64,000 nt of DNA, taken from Porphyromonas uenonis 60-3. GTDB taxonomy: Bacteria > Bacteroidota > Bacteroidia > Bacteroidales > Porphyromonadaceae. A model generated the notes under the pieces. The model saw only the letters and a list, made by a program, of their open reading frames with translations. It had not been told where the DNA came from and did not search any database. Made by a program: the position numbers and the translations under genes. Within the stretch, counting starts at the first letter, position 1. Each line of letters begins with the position of its first letter. Below are positions 37,733 through 46,118 of this stretch, in pieces. The stretch is taken from NCBI RefSeq assembly GCF_000174775.1, contig NZ_ACLR01000170.1:1-64000 (forward strand), read 5' to 3'.

Positions 37733-37740
37733 TAACTTTG
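37733..37740 (+). promoter_or_regulatory. Predicted korDABC promoter -7 box
   Basis: TAACTTTG, an exact TAnnTTTG match, 84 bases before korD. An in-frame upstream ATG at 37756 is possible but has weaker family support. Confidence 0.45.
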
Positions 37741-37824
37741 AGGGCGAAGAACTAATTGTATCACGGTACTCGACTTTTATCCGTTGAGATGAGAGGGGGT
37801 ACAACAATCTATAAAGTACTACAC

Positions 37825-38052
37825 ATGGCAAAATTTAGAGGAGCAATCGTAGTCAACGAGCAGCGCTGCAAGGGGTGCAACCTCTGCGTTGTAGCATGCC
37901 CTACTACGAGTATCTCGCTTCACCCTGATGAGGTGAACGATAAGGGGTATCACTACTGCTACATGAGTAGCCCCGAAACGTGCATTGGCTGCGCAAACTG
38001 TGGCGTGGTTTGTCCCGACGGTTGTATCAGCGTCTATAAAGTAACCCTTTAA
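37825..38052 (+). CDS. korD: 2-oxoacid:ferredoxin oxidoreductase, 4Fe-4S subunit (delta)
   Basis: 75 residues, start chosen at MAKFRGAIVVNEQRCKGC, which matches the family opening; an earlier ATG would add 23 unrelated residues. Two 4Fe-4S motifs: CKGCNLCVVACP and CIGCANCGVVCP. It passes electrons from the TPP/CoA chemistry of the complex to ferredoxin. First gene of korDABC, 14 bases before korA. Confidence 0.92.
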   Translation: MAKFRGAIVVNEQRCKGCNLCVVACPTTSISLHPDEVNDKGYHYCYMSSPETCIGCANCGVVCPDGCISVYKVTL

Positions 38053-38066
38053 TCCTAATAGCTATC

Positions 38067-39146
38067 ATGGCAGAAGTAAAACTGATGAAGGGCAACGAGG
38101 CCCTGGCACACTCGGCAATCCTCAACGGACTGGATGGCTATTTCGGATATCCTATCACACCTCAGTCTGAGGTCCTCGAGACTCTTATGTCGCTACGCCC
38201 CTGGGAGAAGACTGGCATGGTCGTCCTACAGGCTGAGAGCGAGGTCTCTTCTATTAACATGGTATACGGAGGTGCTGGCGCTGGTAAGCGTGTTATGACC
38301 TCCTCCTCTAGCCCTGGTATCAGCCTTATGGCTGAGGGTATCAGCTACATCGCTGGTGCTGAGCTACCTACTCTGATTGTCAACGTCATGCGTGGTGGCC
38401 CTGGTCTAGGTACGATCCAGCCAAGTCAGGCTGACTACTTCCAGACCACTAAGGGTGGTGGTCACGGTGACTACCGCCTCATCGTACTAGCTCCTTACTC
38501 TGTACAGGAGATGGTAGACTTCGTAGGTCTCGGTATGGATCTAGCATTTAAGTATCGCAACCCCGTCATGATGCTTAGCGATGGTATCATCGGACAGATG
38601 ATGGAGAAGGTGGTACTACCCGATCAGAAGCCTCGTCACACCGATGAGGAGATCGCTGCTAGTTGCCCCTGGGCTACTACGGGTCATACACCTGACAAGC
38701 GTGCTATCATCACTTCTCTCGAGCTAGACTCAGCTGTGATGGAGCAAAACAACCTACGCTTCCAGGAGAAGTATCGCAAGATCGAGGAGAACGAGATCCG
38801 CTACGAGGAGACGATGACGGAGGATGCTGACTACGTACTCGTAGCTTTTGGCTCTTCTGCACGTATCTGTCAGAAGGTCGTTCAGGTGGCTCGCCAAGAG
38901 GGTCTCAAAGTAGGTCTCGTACGTCCTATCACGCTATGGCCTTATCCATACGAGGTGATTTCCAAGCTCGCTGAGCGTGGTGTCAAGGGCTTCCTCTCTG
39001 TCGAGCTCAACGCTGGTCAGATGGTCGAGGATGTCAGACTAGCCGTCAACGGCCGTTGCCCTGTAGAGCACTTCGGACGTATGGGTGGTATGCTATTCTC
39101 TCCAGATGAGGTCCTCAACGCTCTGCGTACGAAGCTCGTCAAGTAA
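38067..39146 (+). CDS. korA: 2-oxoacid:ferredoxin oxidoreductase alpha subunit (KorA/VorB type)
   Basis: 359 residues. The opening LMKGNEALAHSAILNGLDGYFGYPITPQSE is that of the alpha (pyrimidine-side) subunit; EMVDFVGLGMDLAFKYRNPVMMLSDG is also typical. Database names for this type alternate between 2-oxoglutarate (Kor) and 3-methyl-2-oxobutanoate (VorB); the substrate cannot be settled by reading. The complex decarboxylates a 2-oxoacid to an acyl-CoA with reduced ferredoxin. Codon use is biased (GGT, CGT, GCT, CTA), suggesting high expression. Confidence 0.92.
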   Translation: MAEVKLMKGNEALAHSAILNGLDGYFGYPITPQSEVLETLMSLRPWEKTGMVVLQAESEVSSINMVYGGAGAGKRVMTSSSSPGISLMAEGISYIAGAELPTLIVNVMRGGPGLGTIQPSQADYFQTTKGGGHGDYRLIVLAPYSVQEMVDFVGLGMDLAFKYRNPVMMLSDGIIGQMMEKVVLPDQKPRHTDEEIAASCPWATTGHTPDKRAIITSLELDSAVMEQNNLRFQEKYRKIEENEIRYEETMTEDADYVLVAFGSSARICQKVVQVARQEGLKVGLVRPITLWPYPYEVISKLAERGVKGFLSVELNAGQMVEDVRLAVNGRCPVEHFGRMGGMLFSPDEVLNALRTKLVK

Positions 39147-39188
39147 GCTTACCCTCTTATCAATAACCAGTAATAGACAACGAATATC

Positions 39189-39992
39189 ATGGATATAAAG
39201 GATATAACCAAACCAGAGAACTTGGTATATCAGAAGCCAAGTCTGCTCAATAATAATACGATGCACTACTGCCCTGGCTGTAGCCACGGTGTCGTGCACA
39301 AGCTGGTTGCAGAGGTCCTCGAGGAGATGGGCATGGGCGACCAGGCCGTCGGTATAGCTCCTGTGGGCTGCTCCGTCTTCGCATACAACTATATAGACAT
39401 TGACTGGCAGGAGGCTGCTCATGGACGTGCGCCCGCTGTCGCTACTGCTATCAAGCGTCTCTATCCTAATAAGCTCGTCTTCACCTATCAGGGTGATGGT
39501 GACCTAGCTGCTATCGGTACCGCTGAGACGATCCACGCTGCAAACCGTGGTGAGAACATCGTCATCATCTTCATCAACAACGGTATCTATGGTATGACTG
39601 GTGGTCAGATGGCTCCTACCACACTACTCGGTATGAAGACTGTCACCTGCCCTGATGGTCGTACACCTGAGCTCAACGGCTACCCACTCGTCATCTCTAA
39701 GATCCTCTCTGAGCTAGACGGTACTTGCTACGTCACACGTCAGAGTGTACACACGGCTGGTGCTGTTCGCAAGGCTAAGAAGGCGCTACGCAAGGCTTTT
39801 GAGAACTCACTCGCAGGCAAGGGTACCAGCGTCGTTGAGTTTGTCTCAACCTGCAATACGGGCTGGAAGATGACTCCTGCTAAGGCTAATGAGTGGATGT
39901 CGAAGTTTATGGTCGACAAGTACGCTCTCGGTGACATCAAGGATGTCGAGTCTAAGGGTAGCAACGACGAGGTGGTTACAATGAAAATCTAA
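39189..39992 (+). CDS. korB: 2-oxoacid:ferredoxin oxidoreductase beta subunit (TPP-binding)
   Basis: 267 residues carrying the thiamine pyrophosphate site: YCPGCSHGVVH near the start and the TPP fold block GDGDLAAIGTAETIHAANRGENIVIIFINN (GDGD...NN). It has no C-terminal ferredoxin insert because korD supplies the clusters. Strongly biased codons like korA. The complex needs TPP, and thiamine genes lie at the right end of the window. Gap to korA is 42 bases. Confidence 0.92.
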   Translation: MDIKDITKPENLVYQKPSLLNNNTMHYCPGCSHGVVHKLVAEVLEEMGMGDQAVGIAPVGCSVFAYNYIDIDWQEAAHGRAPAVATAIKRLYPNKLVFTYQGDGDLAAIGTAETIHAANRGENIVIIFINNGIYGMTGGQMAPTTLLGMKTVTCPDGRTPELNGYPLVISKILSELDGTCYVTRQSVHTAGAVRKAKKALRKAFENSLAGKGTSVVEFVSTCNTGWKMTPAKANEWMSKFMVDKYALGDIKDVESKGSNDEVVTMKI

Positions 39993-40011
39993 TCAGACGA
40001 AAGGAACAACT

Positions 40012-40557
40012 ATGAATTACGAAATAGTCATATCTGGCTTCGGAGGTCAGGGTGTACTCTCTATGGGTAAGATCATTGCTTACTCTGGTATCATGGAGAA
40101 TAAGGAGGTATCCTGGATGCCTTCTTACGGACCTGAGCAGCGTGGTGGTACGAGTAACGTCACGGTCATCGTCAGCGATGAGCCTGTGAGCTCACCCGTT
40201 GTCAACGAGTATGATGTCGTCATCGTGCTCAACCAACCATCACTCGACAAGTTCGGTCCTCGTGTCAAGAAGGGCGGTATCCTGATCTACGACCCAGCTC
40301 TCATCCAGCACAAGTCTGATCGCAAGGACATCAACATCTACGAGGTCCCCGCTACGGAGCAGAGTATGGAGATGGGTAATGACAAGATCTTCAACATGAT
40401 CATACTCGGTGGTATGCTTAAGGCCGCTCCTATGCTAAAGCTCGAGAGCATCATCGCAGGTCTTAAGAAGTCTCTGCCTGAGCGTCACCACAAGCTGATC
40501 CCCCTCAACGAGGAGGCTATTAAGCGCGGTATGAATAGTCTGAGCAAGGTCAACTAA
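40012..40557 (+). CDS. korC: 2-oxoacid:ferredoxin oxidoreductase gamma subunit
   Basis: 181 residues with the family opening ISGFGGQGVLSMGKIIAYSG and the WMPSYGPEQRGGTSNVTVIVS block, which contact CoA. Starts 19 bases after korB. A strong terminator follows about 40 bases after its stop. Confidence 0.92.
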   Translation: MNYEIVISGFGGQGVLSMGKIIAYSGIMENKEVSWMPSYGPEQRGGTSNVTVIVSDEPVSSPVVNEYDVVIVLNQPSLDKFGPRVKKGGILIYDPALIQHKSDRKDINIYEVPATEQSMEMGNDKIFNMIILGGMLKAAPMLKLESIIAGLKKSLPERHHKLIPLNEEAIKRGMNSLSKVN

Positions 40558-40594
40558 TCTAGGGAGACCCGCACACACTATATAATATAATGTC

Positions 40595-40640
40595 AAGGCG
40601 TCCGCCGATCTACTCGTTAGATTGACGGACGCCTTTCTCT
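40595..40640 (+). terminator. Rho-independent terminator after korC
   Basis: AAGGCGTCCG and CGGACGCCTT form a perfect 10-base stem, extended inward by CGATCTA/TAGATTG with mismatches, and are followed by TCTCTTTT. It separates the kor operon from topA. Confidence 0.9.
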
Positions 40641-40674
40641 TTTCGGCTAAAGCGTTCGTTTCCTTATAAAAGAG

Positions 40675-40682
40675 TACCTTTG
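40675..40682 (+). promoter_or_regulatory. Predicted topA promoter -7 box
   Basis: TACCTTTG fits TAnnTTTG, 44 bases before the topA start and just past the kor terminator. The -33 region has only TTCG. Confidence 0.45.
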
Positions 40683-40725
40683 CACCGATTGAGACTGAGG
40701 CAACGGTCTCAGATAGCGTGAGAAT

Positions 40726-43179
40726 ATGGCAAAGCAGAAGAACTTAGTAATAGTAGAGTCCCCCGCAAAGGCGAAGACGATTGGCAAATTCCTCGGAGCT
40801 GACTACAAAGTGCTCTCGAGCTATGGACACATACGTGACCTCAAGCCGAGCAGCTTTAGTGTAGACGTGGAGCACCACTTCGCACCCATCTATGAGATCC
40901 CCGCAGATAAGCAGCGTCTCGTATCGGAGCTTCGCAAAGCGGCTAAGGCGAGTGACGTCGTCTGGCTCGCATCCGATGAAGACCGCGAGGGAGAGGCGAT
41001 CGCTTGGCACCTTTATCATGTGCTAGACCTACAGAACAAGGAGACACACCGTATCGCATTCCATGAGATTACTAAGAGCGCCATACAGCACGCCATACAG
41101 AACCCACGCTCGATCAACGAAAACCTCGTAGATGCTCAGCAGGCGCGCCGTGTCCTAGATCGTATCGTAGGCTTTGAGCTCTCGCCAGTCCTCTGGCGAC
41201 GTGTCGGCCCCTCGCTCTCGGCTGGACGTGTGCAGAGCGTAGCCGTGCGTCTCATCGTAGAGCGGGAGCGCGAGATACTAGCCTTCCAGCCCGAGACCTC
41301 TTTTGCCATCTCATCTCGCCTAGAGACCAAGGGCGGAGAAACCTTTACTGCGACACTCCCTGACAACCTTCCCTCCGAGGAAGCTGCTCGCCAACTCATG
41401 CAGCGAGCTATCGATAGTCAGTCCACCTTTGCTGTGCAGCAGGTTGAGCAGAAGCCTGGGCGTCGCTCGCCATCGGCACCATTCACCACGAGTACGCTCC
41501 AGCAGGAGGCTTCTCGCAAGCTCGGTATGAGCGTTTCCAACACGATGCGTGTGGCGCAGGCTCTTTACGAGCGAGGTCTCATCACTTACATGCGTACCGA
41601 CTCGGTCAATCTCTCCAGCCTCGCACTCCATGATGCCGAGACAGTAATCCTAGAGCAGTGGGGCGCCGACTACTATCAGCGCCGACATTACCACGTTAAG
41701 AGCAAAGGAGCGCAGGAGGCGCACGAAGCTATTCGCCCGACCTATCTGCGCAATGCCACGATACAAGGGACCAAGCAGGAGCAAGCCCTCTACGATCTCA
41801 TCCGCAAGCGCACGCTCGCTAGTCAGATGGCCGACGCACGCATTGAGCGGACGATCGCGCAGATCGCTTCGCAGGGTGCAGAGCCCGTACGTCTAGAGGC
41901 TCGTGGCGAGGTCATCGTCTTCGACGGCTTCATCAGCGCTTACACGGAGAGCCGTGATGATGAGGAGGATACTAGTAGCAATGAGCTTCCCAAGCTGAAG
42001 GCCGGAGACCTGCTACAGCTACGAGAGATAGAGGGGCGCCAATCCTTTACCAAGCCCAAGCCCCGCTACACCGAAGCATCCCTCGTTCGCAAGATGGAGG
42101 AGCTAGGCATCGGTCGCCCGTCTACTTACGCACCGACGATTCAGACGATCCAAAACAGAGATTACGTTCGTCGTGGCGAGAGCCAAGGCGAGAGTCGCGC
42201 TGTGCTGTACCTCAGCTGGCAGCACAGCGCAGGAAATACAACTATCCAGTCGCACCAGCAGAAGGAGCGCTACGGTGGCGACCGTGGACGGCTGGTCCCC
42301 ACTGATATGGGCATTGTGGTGACCGACTTCCTGACGGAAAACTTTTCCCGTGTCGTGGACTACAACTTCACGGCCGATGTCGAGGAGCGCTTTGACAAAG
42401 TTGCCGAGGGCGAGGCCCAGTGGCAGGATCTGATTGGAACGTTTTACGATAAGTTCCACCCGATGATCGAGGAGCAAAGCCAGTCAGGTGCCAAGCGCTA
42501 TACAGGCGAGCGTCTGCTCGGCACCGATCCCGTCAGTGGCAAACCAGTTATCGCGCGCATCGGTCGCTACGGTCCGATGGTACAGATCGGAGAGGCGCCC
42601 GACAATGATCTGCCCGAGGCGGAGCGGGAGCGCTTGAAGCCACGCTTCGCCAGTATCCCCAGCAATCTGCTCATAGAGACCATCACGCTAGAGGAGGCGC
42701 TGAAACTCTTTGATTTGCCTCGCACGGTCGGTGAGTTTGAGGGAGGTGACGTAGTCGCTGCCGTAGGTCGCTTCGGCCCTTATCTACGGCACAAAGGAGC
42801 CTTCACCTCAATCCCCAAGAGCAGTGGCCTGACGCCCGAGGAGATAACGCTCCAGGAGGCGATTGAGCTGATTGAGGAGAAGCGTCGCAAGGACGCTGCC
42901 AGTCTGCTCAAGAGCTTCCCCGAGGACCCCGACATTGCAATCCGTGACGGACGCTGGGGCGCTTACATCAAGGCGGGCAAGAAGAACTACAAGCTCACCA
43001 AGGAGCAGAAAGCTGACCCCACGAAGCTGACATACGCCGAGGTCGTCGCCATCATCGCTGAGCAAGACAAAGAGACCCCGAAGAAGGGACGTACCACGAC
43101 GAAGAAGACTACAACGAAGAAGGCGACTACCACTGCCAAGAAGGCGGCGCCTAAGCGTAGTGCAGCCTCTAAGTCTTGA
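40726..43179 (+). CDS. topA: DNA topoisomerase I
   Basis: An 817-residue type IA topoisomerase that relaxes negative supercoils. The Toprim domain opens KNLVIVESPAKAKTIGKFLG, the acidic DxD-type site is in LASDEDREGEAIAWHL, and the active-site tyrosine is in GLITYMRTDSVN (near 288). The C-terminus has no Cys4 zinc ribbons; instead three short repeats (IGRYGPMVQIG, VGRFGPYLRHKG, DGRWGAYIKAGKKNYK) precede a Lys/Thr/Ala-rich tail from about 785, probably a DNA-binding extension. truA follows 22 bases later. Confidence 0.96.
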   Translation: MAKQKNLVIVESPAKAKTIGKFLGADYKVLSSYGHIRDLKPSSFSVDVEHHFAPIYEIPADKQRLVSELRKAAKASDVVWLASDEDREGEAIAWHLYHVLDLQNKETHRIAFHEITKSAIQHAIQNPRSINENLVDAQQARRVLDRIVGFELSPVLWRRVGPSLSAGRVQSVAVRLIVEREREILAFQPETSFAISSRLETKGGETFTATLPDNLPSEEAARQLMQRAIDSQSTFAVQQVEQKPGRRSPSAPFTTSTLQQEASRKLGMSVSNTMRVAQALYERGLITYMRTDSVNLSSLALHDAETVILEQWGADYYQRRHYHVKSKGAQEAHEAIRPTYLRNATIQGTKQEQALYDLIRKRTLASQMADARIERTIAQIASQGAEPVRLEARGEVIVFDGFISAYTESRDDEEDTSSNELPKLKAGDLLQLREIEGRQSFTKPKPRYTEASLVRKMEELGIGRPSTYAPTIQTIQNRDYVRRGESQGESRAVLYLSWQHSAGNTTIQSHQQKERYGGDRGRLVPTDMGIVVTDFLTENFSRVVDYNFTADVEERFDKVAEGEAQWQDLIGTFYDKFHPMIEEQSQSGAKRYTGERLLGTDPVSGKPVIARIGRYGPMVQIGEAPDNDLPEAERERLKPRFASIPSNLLIETITLEEALKLFDLPRTVGEFEGGDVVAAVGRFGPYLRHKGAFTSIPKSSGLTPEEITLQEAIELIEEKRRKDAASLLKSFPEDPDIAIRDGRWGAYIKAGKKNYKLTKEQKADPTKLTYAEVVAIIAEQDKETPKKGRTTTKKTTTKKATTTAKKAAPKRSAASKS

Positions 43180-43201
43180 TAGCTCCCCACCCTCAAAAGC
43201 C

Positions 43202-43990
43202 ATGGAGGCTCCCATACAGCGTGTATTCCTCGAGGTAGCTTACGACGGCACCAACTACTGTGGCTGGCAGGTACAGCCCCGTGGTGTTTCGGTGCAGTCT
43301 GAGCTAGAGCGCGCCCTGTCCATGCTCTTTCGCCAGCCGATCTCGGTCACGGGAGCTGGTCGCACAGACGCTGGGGTGCACGCCTACAGTATGATGGCAC
43401 ATGCCGACCTTCCGATCCCGCACCCACCGCTAGCACAGATACAGAGAGGCTTGTGTGGCATACTGCGTGGTGGCATATCCGTTCGCTCTGTCACGCCCGT
43501 CATCCCGACAGCGCACGCCCGCTTTGACGCTACCTCACGAAGGTATCACTACTACATATCGGCTTGTAGCAACCCCTTCTGGGGTGACTACTGCTGGGAG
43601 CGACGCACGCTCCCCGATATGGAGCTGATGAACGAAGCTTGTCGCCACTTCATCGGTGAGCACGACTTCACCTCCTTTAGCAAGTTACACACGCAGACGA
43701 AGCACAATCGCTGTACCGTCTACACAGCGCATTGGGAGCAGGTCGAGATGCCTGGTCTCTGGGATGCGATGCGCTACGAGGTGTGTGCCAATCGCTTCCT
43801 CCACGGCATGGTGCGTACGATGGTTGGGACGCTCCTTGAGGTGGGCTACGGACAGCGCACACCAGACTCTATCGCAGAGCTGATCCAGAGAGAAGACCGC
43901 ACGCTAGCCGGCTCGGCAGCTCCAGCCCGTGCGCTCTTCTTCGTCGAGGCCACCTATCCCGACTCGATCTATAGCCTAGATCCTCAGTAA
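43202..43990 (+). CDS. truA: tRNA pseudouridine(38-40) synthase
   Basis: 262 residues from the chosen ATG (an in-frame ATG at 43160 would overlap topA and add non-family residues). The opening RVFLEVAYDGTNYCGWQVQP and the catalytic block GAGRTDAGVHAYSMMAH (catalytic Asp in RTDAGVHA) are clear, with RYHYYISA and FLHGMVRTMVGTLLEVG as further TruA marks. Modifies U38-40 of the anticodon arm. Likely co-transcribed with topA. Confidence 0.94.
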   Translation: MEAPIQRVFLEVAYDGTNYCGWQVQPRGVSVQSELERALSMLFRQPISVTGAGRTDAGVHAYSMMAHADLPIPHPPLAQIQRGLCGILRGGISVRSVTPVIPTAHARFDATSRRYHYYISACSNPFWGDYCWERRTLPDMELMNEACRHFIGEHDFTSFSKLHTQTKHNRCTVYTAHWEQVEMPGLWDAMRYEVCANRFLHGMVRTMVGTLLEVGYGQRTPDSIAELIQREDRTLAGSAAPARALFFVEATYPDSIYSLDPQ

Positions 43991-44086
43991 GAGCCTCATC
44001 GGCTACACACGCTCTCGTCACATTCACTTCCTAAAAACAGCTCTTCAAGGGTTGTCGTACCTACGGCAACTCCCATGTCGTTTGCG

Positions 44087-44268
44087 CAAATTCCAGTTTC
44101 TTCCGCATGAAACTCCAGTTTCTTCCGTATGAAACTCCAGTTTCTTCCGTATGAAACTCCAGTTTCTCTCGTATGAAACTCCAGTTTCCCCCGTATGAAA
44201 CTCTAGTTTCACCCATATGAAACTTTAGTGCCAAAGGGGGATGAAACTTTAGTTTCACTAGGTGAAAC
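44087..44268. repeat. 22-base tandem repeat with GAAACTccAGTTTC palindromes
   Basis: GAAACT starts at 44109, 44131, 44153, 44175, 44197 and 44219, a strict 22-base period, then at 44243; a decayed unit begins at 44087. Each unit is GAAACT-CC-AGTTTC plus TTCCGTAT-like filler. Later units change to GAAACTctAGTTTC and GAAACTttAGTTTC, keeping the arms while the middle drifts. Confidence 0.9.
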
Positions 44269-44353
44269 CAAGGTTTGGCGTGGTTTTGCTCCGACGGCTC
44301 AGAGGCATTCGTCGCGTACCGCTCCAACCAAAGGCATAAAGGTCAAAACAAAA

Positions 44354-44375
44354 AACGGCCACAAGAGTGACCGTT
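44354..44375 (-). terminator. Rho-independent terminator for the ten-gene tadA operon
   Basis: On the minus strand: AACGGTCAC-TCTT-GTGGCCGTT followed by TTTTGTTTTG. Nine paired bases with one G-T type mismatch, and a strong T-tract. It lies about 145 bases after the tadA stop. Confidence 0.85.
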
Positions 44376-44454
44376 CTCCGTTCAATAACTATTTAATTGA
44401 TGATTCCTACAAGCTACCTCTTGGTCTAGTACACTTATCGGAGTAAGAATATCA

Positions 44455-44506
44455 AGTGCACTTGGAATTTCTCTGTAAATAGGGGCATTTATCAAGTATA
44501 CTTGAA
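44455..44506. promoter_or_regulatory. Two perfect 12-base palindromes, possible operator pair
   Basis: CAAGTGCACTTG (44455-44466) and CAAGTATACTTG (44495-44506) are perfect palindromes sharing CAAGT/ACTTG half-sites with centres 40 bases apart. A weaker CAAG-N6-CTTG lies near 44412-44425. They are just downstream of tadA, where no promoter is apparent, so the role is open. Confidence 0.4.
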
Positions 44507-44519
44507 AATTCTGGAGCGG

Positions 44520-44987
44520 TTAGCGAGAGCGGCGCTTGCGCTGGAAGTAGGAGACCATCAGTTCGCGGCACTCCTCCTCACAGACACCTCCCATGACGAC
44601 ACTCTTGGGGTGGGGGAGCGTACTGCTGTAGCGCATGTAGCCGCCCTTGGGGTCAGCAGCGCCATAGACGATACGTCCTATCTGTGTCCATCGCAAGGCA
44701 CCCATACACATGGGGCAGGGCTCGACGGTCACGTAGAGCGTGCACTGCGGGAGGTACTTGCCTCCGATGGCTGCAGTGGCCTGCGTGATGGCAAGCATCT
44801 CGGCGTGTGCCGTGGGGTCGTTGAGCAGCTCAACTTGATTATGACTCTTTGCTAAGATGCGTGTGCCGACCGCTATGACAGCTCCGATGGGCACTTCGTC
44901 AGCTTCGTAAGCTACGAGAGCCTGCTGGAGGGCTAGCTGCATCATGCGCTCGTCTAGGAGTGGATCTATGGGAGGGAGCCCAGTCAT
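44520..44987 (-). CDS. tadA: tRNA-specific adenosine deaminase TadA-like
   Basis: 155 residues of the zinc deaminase family. HAEMLAI supplies the zinc His and proton-shuttle Glu, and EPCPMCMGAL the two zinc Cys. EVPIGAVI and NDPTAHAE match TadA, which makes inosine at the wobble base; a guanine or free-nucleoside deaminase is the alternative. Starts 3 bases after the TlpA-like gene, the last member of a long minus-strand run. Confidence 0.88.
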   Translation of the reverse strand: MTGLPPIDPLLDERMMQLALQQALVAYEADEVPIGAVIAVGTRILAKSHNQVELLNDPTAHAEMLAITQATAAIGGKYLPQCTLYVTVEPCPMCMGALRWTQIGRIVYGAADPKGGYMRYSSTLPHPKSVVMGGVCEEECRELMVSYFQRKRRSR

Positions 44988-44990
44988 ACC

Positions 44991-46100
44991 TTAGCGATGA
45001 TAGATTGACTCGAGCGTGTCGAAGAGCTCGGCACCACGTAGGGAGCGTGCGGAGATTGTCCCGTCGGGCGCTATCAGCATGATCTCGGGGATGCTATAGA
45101 TCCCGTAAGTGATGGATGTATGGGCGGTAGGCTCATAGAGTTGTGGCCACTGGAGCTGGTACTCGGACTGTAGCATCTTTAGATTGTACCGATCGTCCCA
45201 GAGGAAGATGCCGACCATGTTTAGTCCGCGCTCATGGTAGATTTTGTAAGCTTTGATCAGGTTAGGCATCTCGTCTAGGCAAGGTTTGCACCAGCCAGCC
45301 CAGCAGTGCAGGAGGGTGTAGCAGCCTGGGAGCAACTGCTCGGATAGGGAGGTCGTATCGCCCTCTAGTGTCTCTAGGGGAAGGTCTATGATGGGGGTGC
45401 CAGGAGCAGTACGGTAGAAGTTGTCTACGGTGCTTAGGTAGAGATCTATCTCTTTATTCTTCAAGACGAGGGGTCCCATATGGCTTCGCACGAAAGGCGC
45501 CGTCTCGAGGAGGCTCTCATAGTTGATCGTCAGGAGCATTACCGAGGCGATGATTCCGACGGGGTCGTTGGGGTGGCGCAGGCAGTAGTCTTTAGCCAGT
45601 GCGGTGTAGTTGTCGATAGCGGACTTAAAGCCTTGATCGAAGGCGTCATAGAGCGCACTGTCGGGCGGTACGTTGGCCAGCTTTCGCTTGAAGTCTCCTC
45701 CCAAGCTGTCGAGGGAAACGTAGAGGCGGTCGAGCTCTTGATTGAGATAGTCACCCTCGATTAGTCTACGCTTGATGAAGTCAATAACGAGTGGCTGTGT
45801 CGAGAGGACGATTGGGATAGGTTGCTCTCCAGTTATCTCTAGGTAAGCGATGTCTTGGCCCATGCTGTCCACATAGTCTCCCTTGAGGTGAAACTCCCCT
45901 TTGTACACAAAGCAACTGTCGATGGTTTTACCGTCTAGAGTCAACTTGAGCAAAGGCGGGTCGGCACCTTCCTGCGCATCGGTGTATCCTGATATGTGGT
46001 ATCTCTGTTGCTTGTGGCAACTGCAGAGGAGGCTCAGCACAAGGATGAGGAGCAGGAGGAGTGTCCTAGAGAGGCGTCGCTGTGTGGTGTGAGTAGACAT
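44991..46100 (-). CDS. TlpA-like thiol-disulfide oxidoreductase lipoprotein (DUF4369 type)
   Basis: 369 residues. A basic start, hydrophobic stretch and lipobox LLCSC (Cys near 28) indicate a lipoprotein. The N-terminal half (about 33-240) resembles the DUF4369 domain typical of Bacteroidetes; the C-terminal half is a thioredoxin fold with active site WCKPC and cis-Pro loop YSIPEIML. Likely keeps cysteines reduced in envelope proteins. 18 bases after the sirtuin gene. Confidence 0.85.
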   Translation of the reverse strand: MSTHTTQRRLSRTLLLLLILVLSLLCSCHKQQRYHISGYTDAQEGADPPLLKLTLDGKTIDSCFVYKGEFHLKGDYVDSMGQDIAYLEITGEQPIPIVLSTQPLVIDFIKRRLIEGDYLNQELDRLYVSLDSLGGDFKRKLANVPPDSALYDAFDQGFKSAIDNYTALAKDYCLRHPNDPVGIIASVMLLTINYESLLETAPFVRSHMGPLVLKNKEIDLYLSTVDNFYRTAPGTPIIDLPLETLEGDTTSLSEQLLPGCYTLLHCWAGWCKPCLDEMPNLIKAYKIYHERGLNMVGIFLWDDRYNLKMLQSEYQLQWPQLYEPTAHTSITYGIYSIPEIMLIAPDGTISARSLRGAELFDTLESIYHR

Positions 46101-46118
46101 GAGCGGAGGAAAGGACTA

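Larger units (their letters stand above)
37203..37824. other. Divergent intergenic stretch between the TPR operon and korD
   Basis: About 620 bases with the TPR promoter, dispersed element copy 3 (37347-37520) and a TAACTTTG box before korD. No gene seen. Confidence 0.6.
43991..44519. other. Intergenic stretch between convergent truA and tadA
   Basis: About 530 bases holding a 22-base tandem array (44087-44268), the tadA-side terminator (44354-44375) and two 12-base palindromes (44455-44506). Open frames across the array reflect its 66-base periodicity, not a gene. Confidence 0.7.

Noticed and set aside
44087-44268. 22-base array as CRISPR
   Set aside because: The filler between palindromes is the same in every unit and too short for spacers.
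44061-44327. Minus-strand frame across the 22-base repeats
   Set aside because: Three 22-base units make 66 bases, which keeps a frame open by chance; no start signal and the protein is only the repeat.
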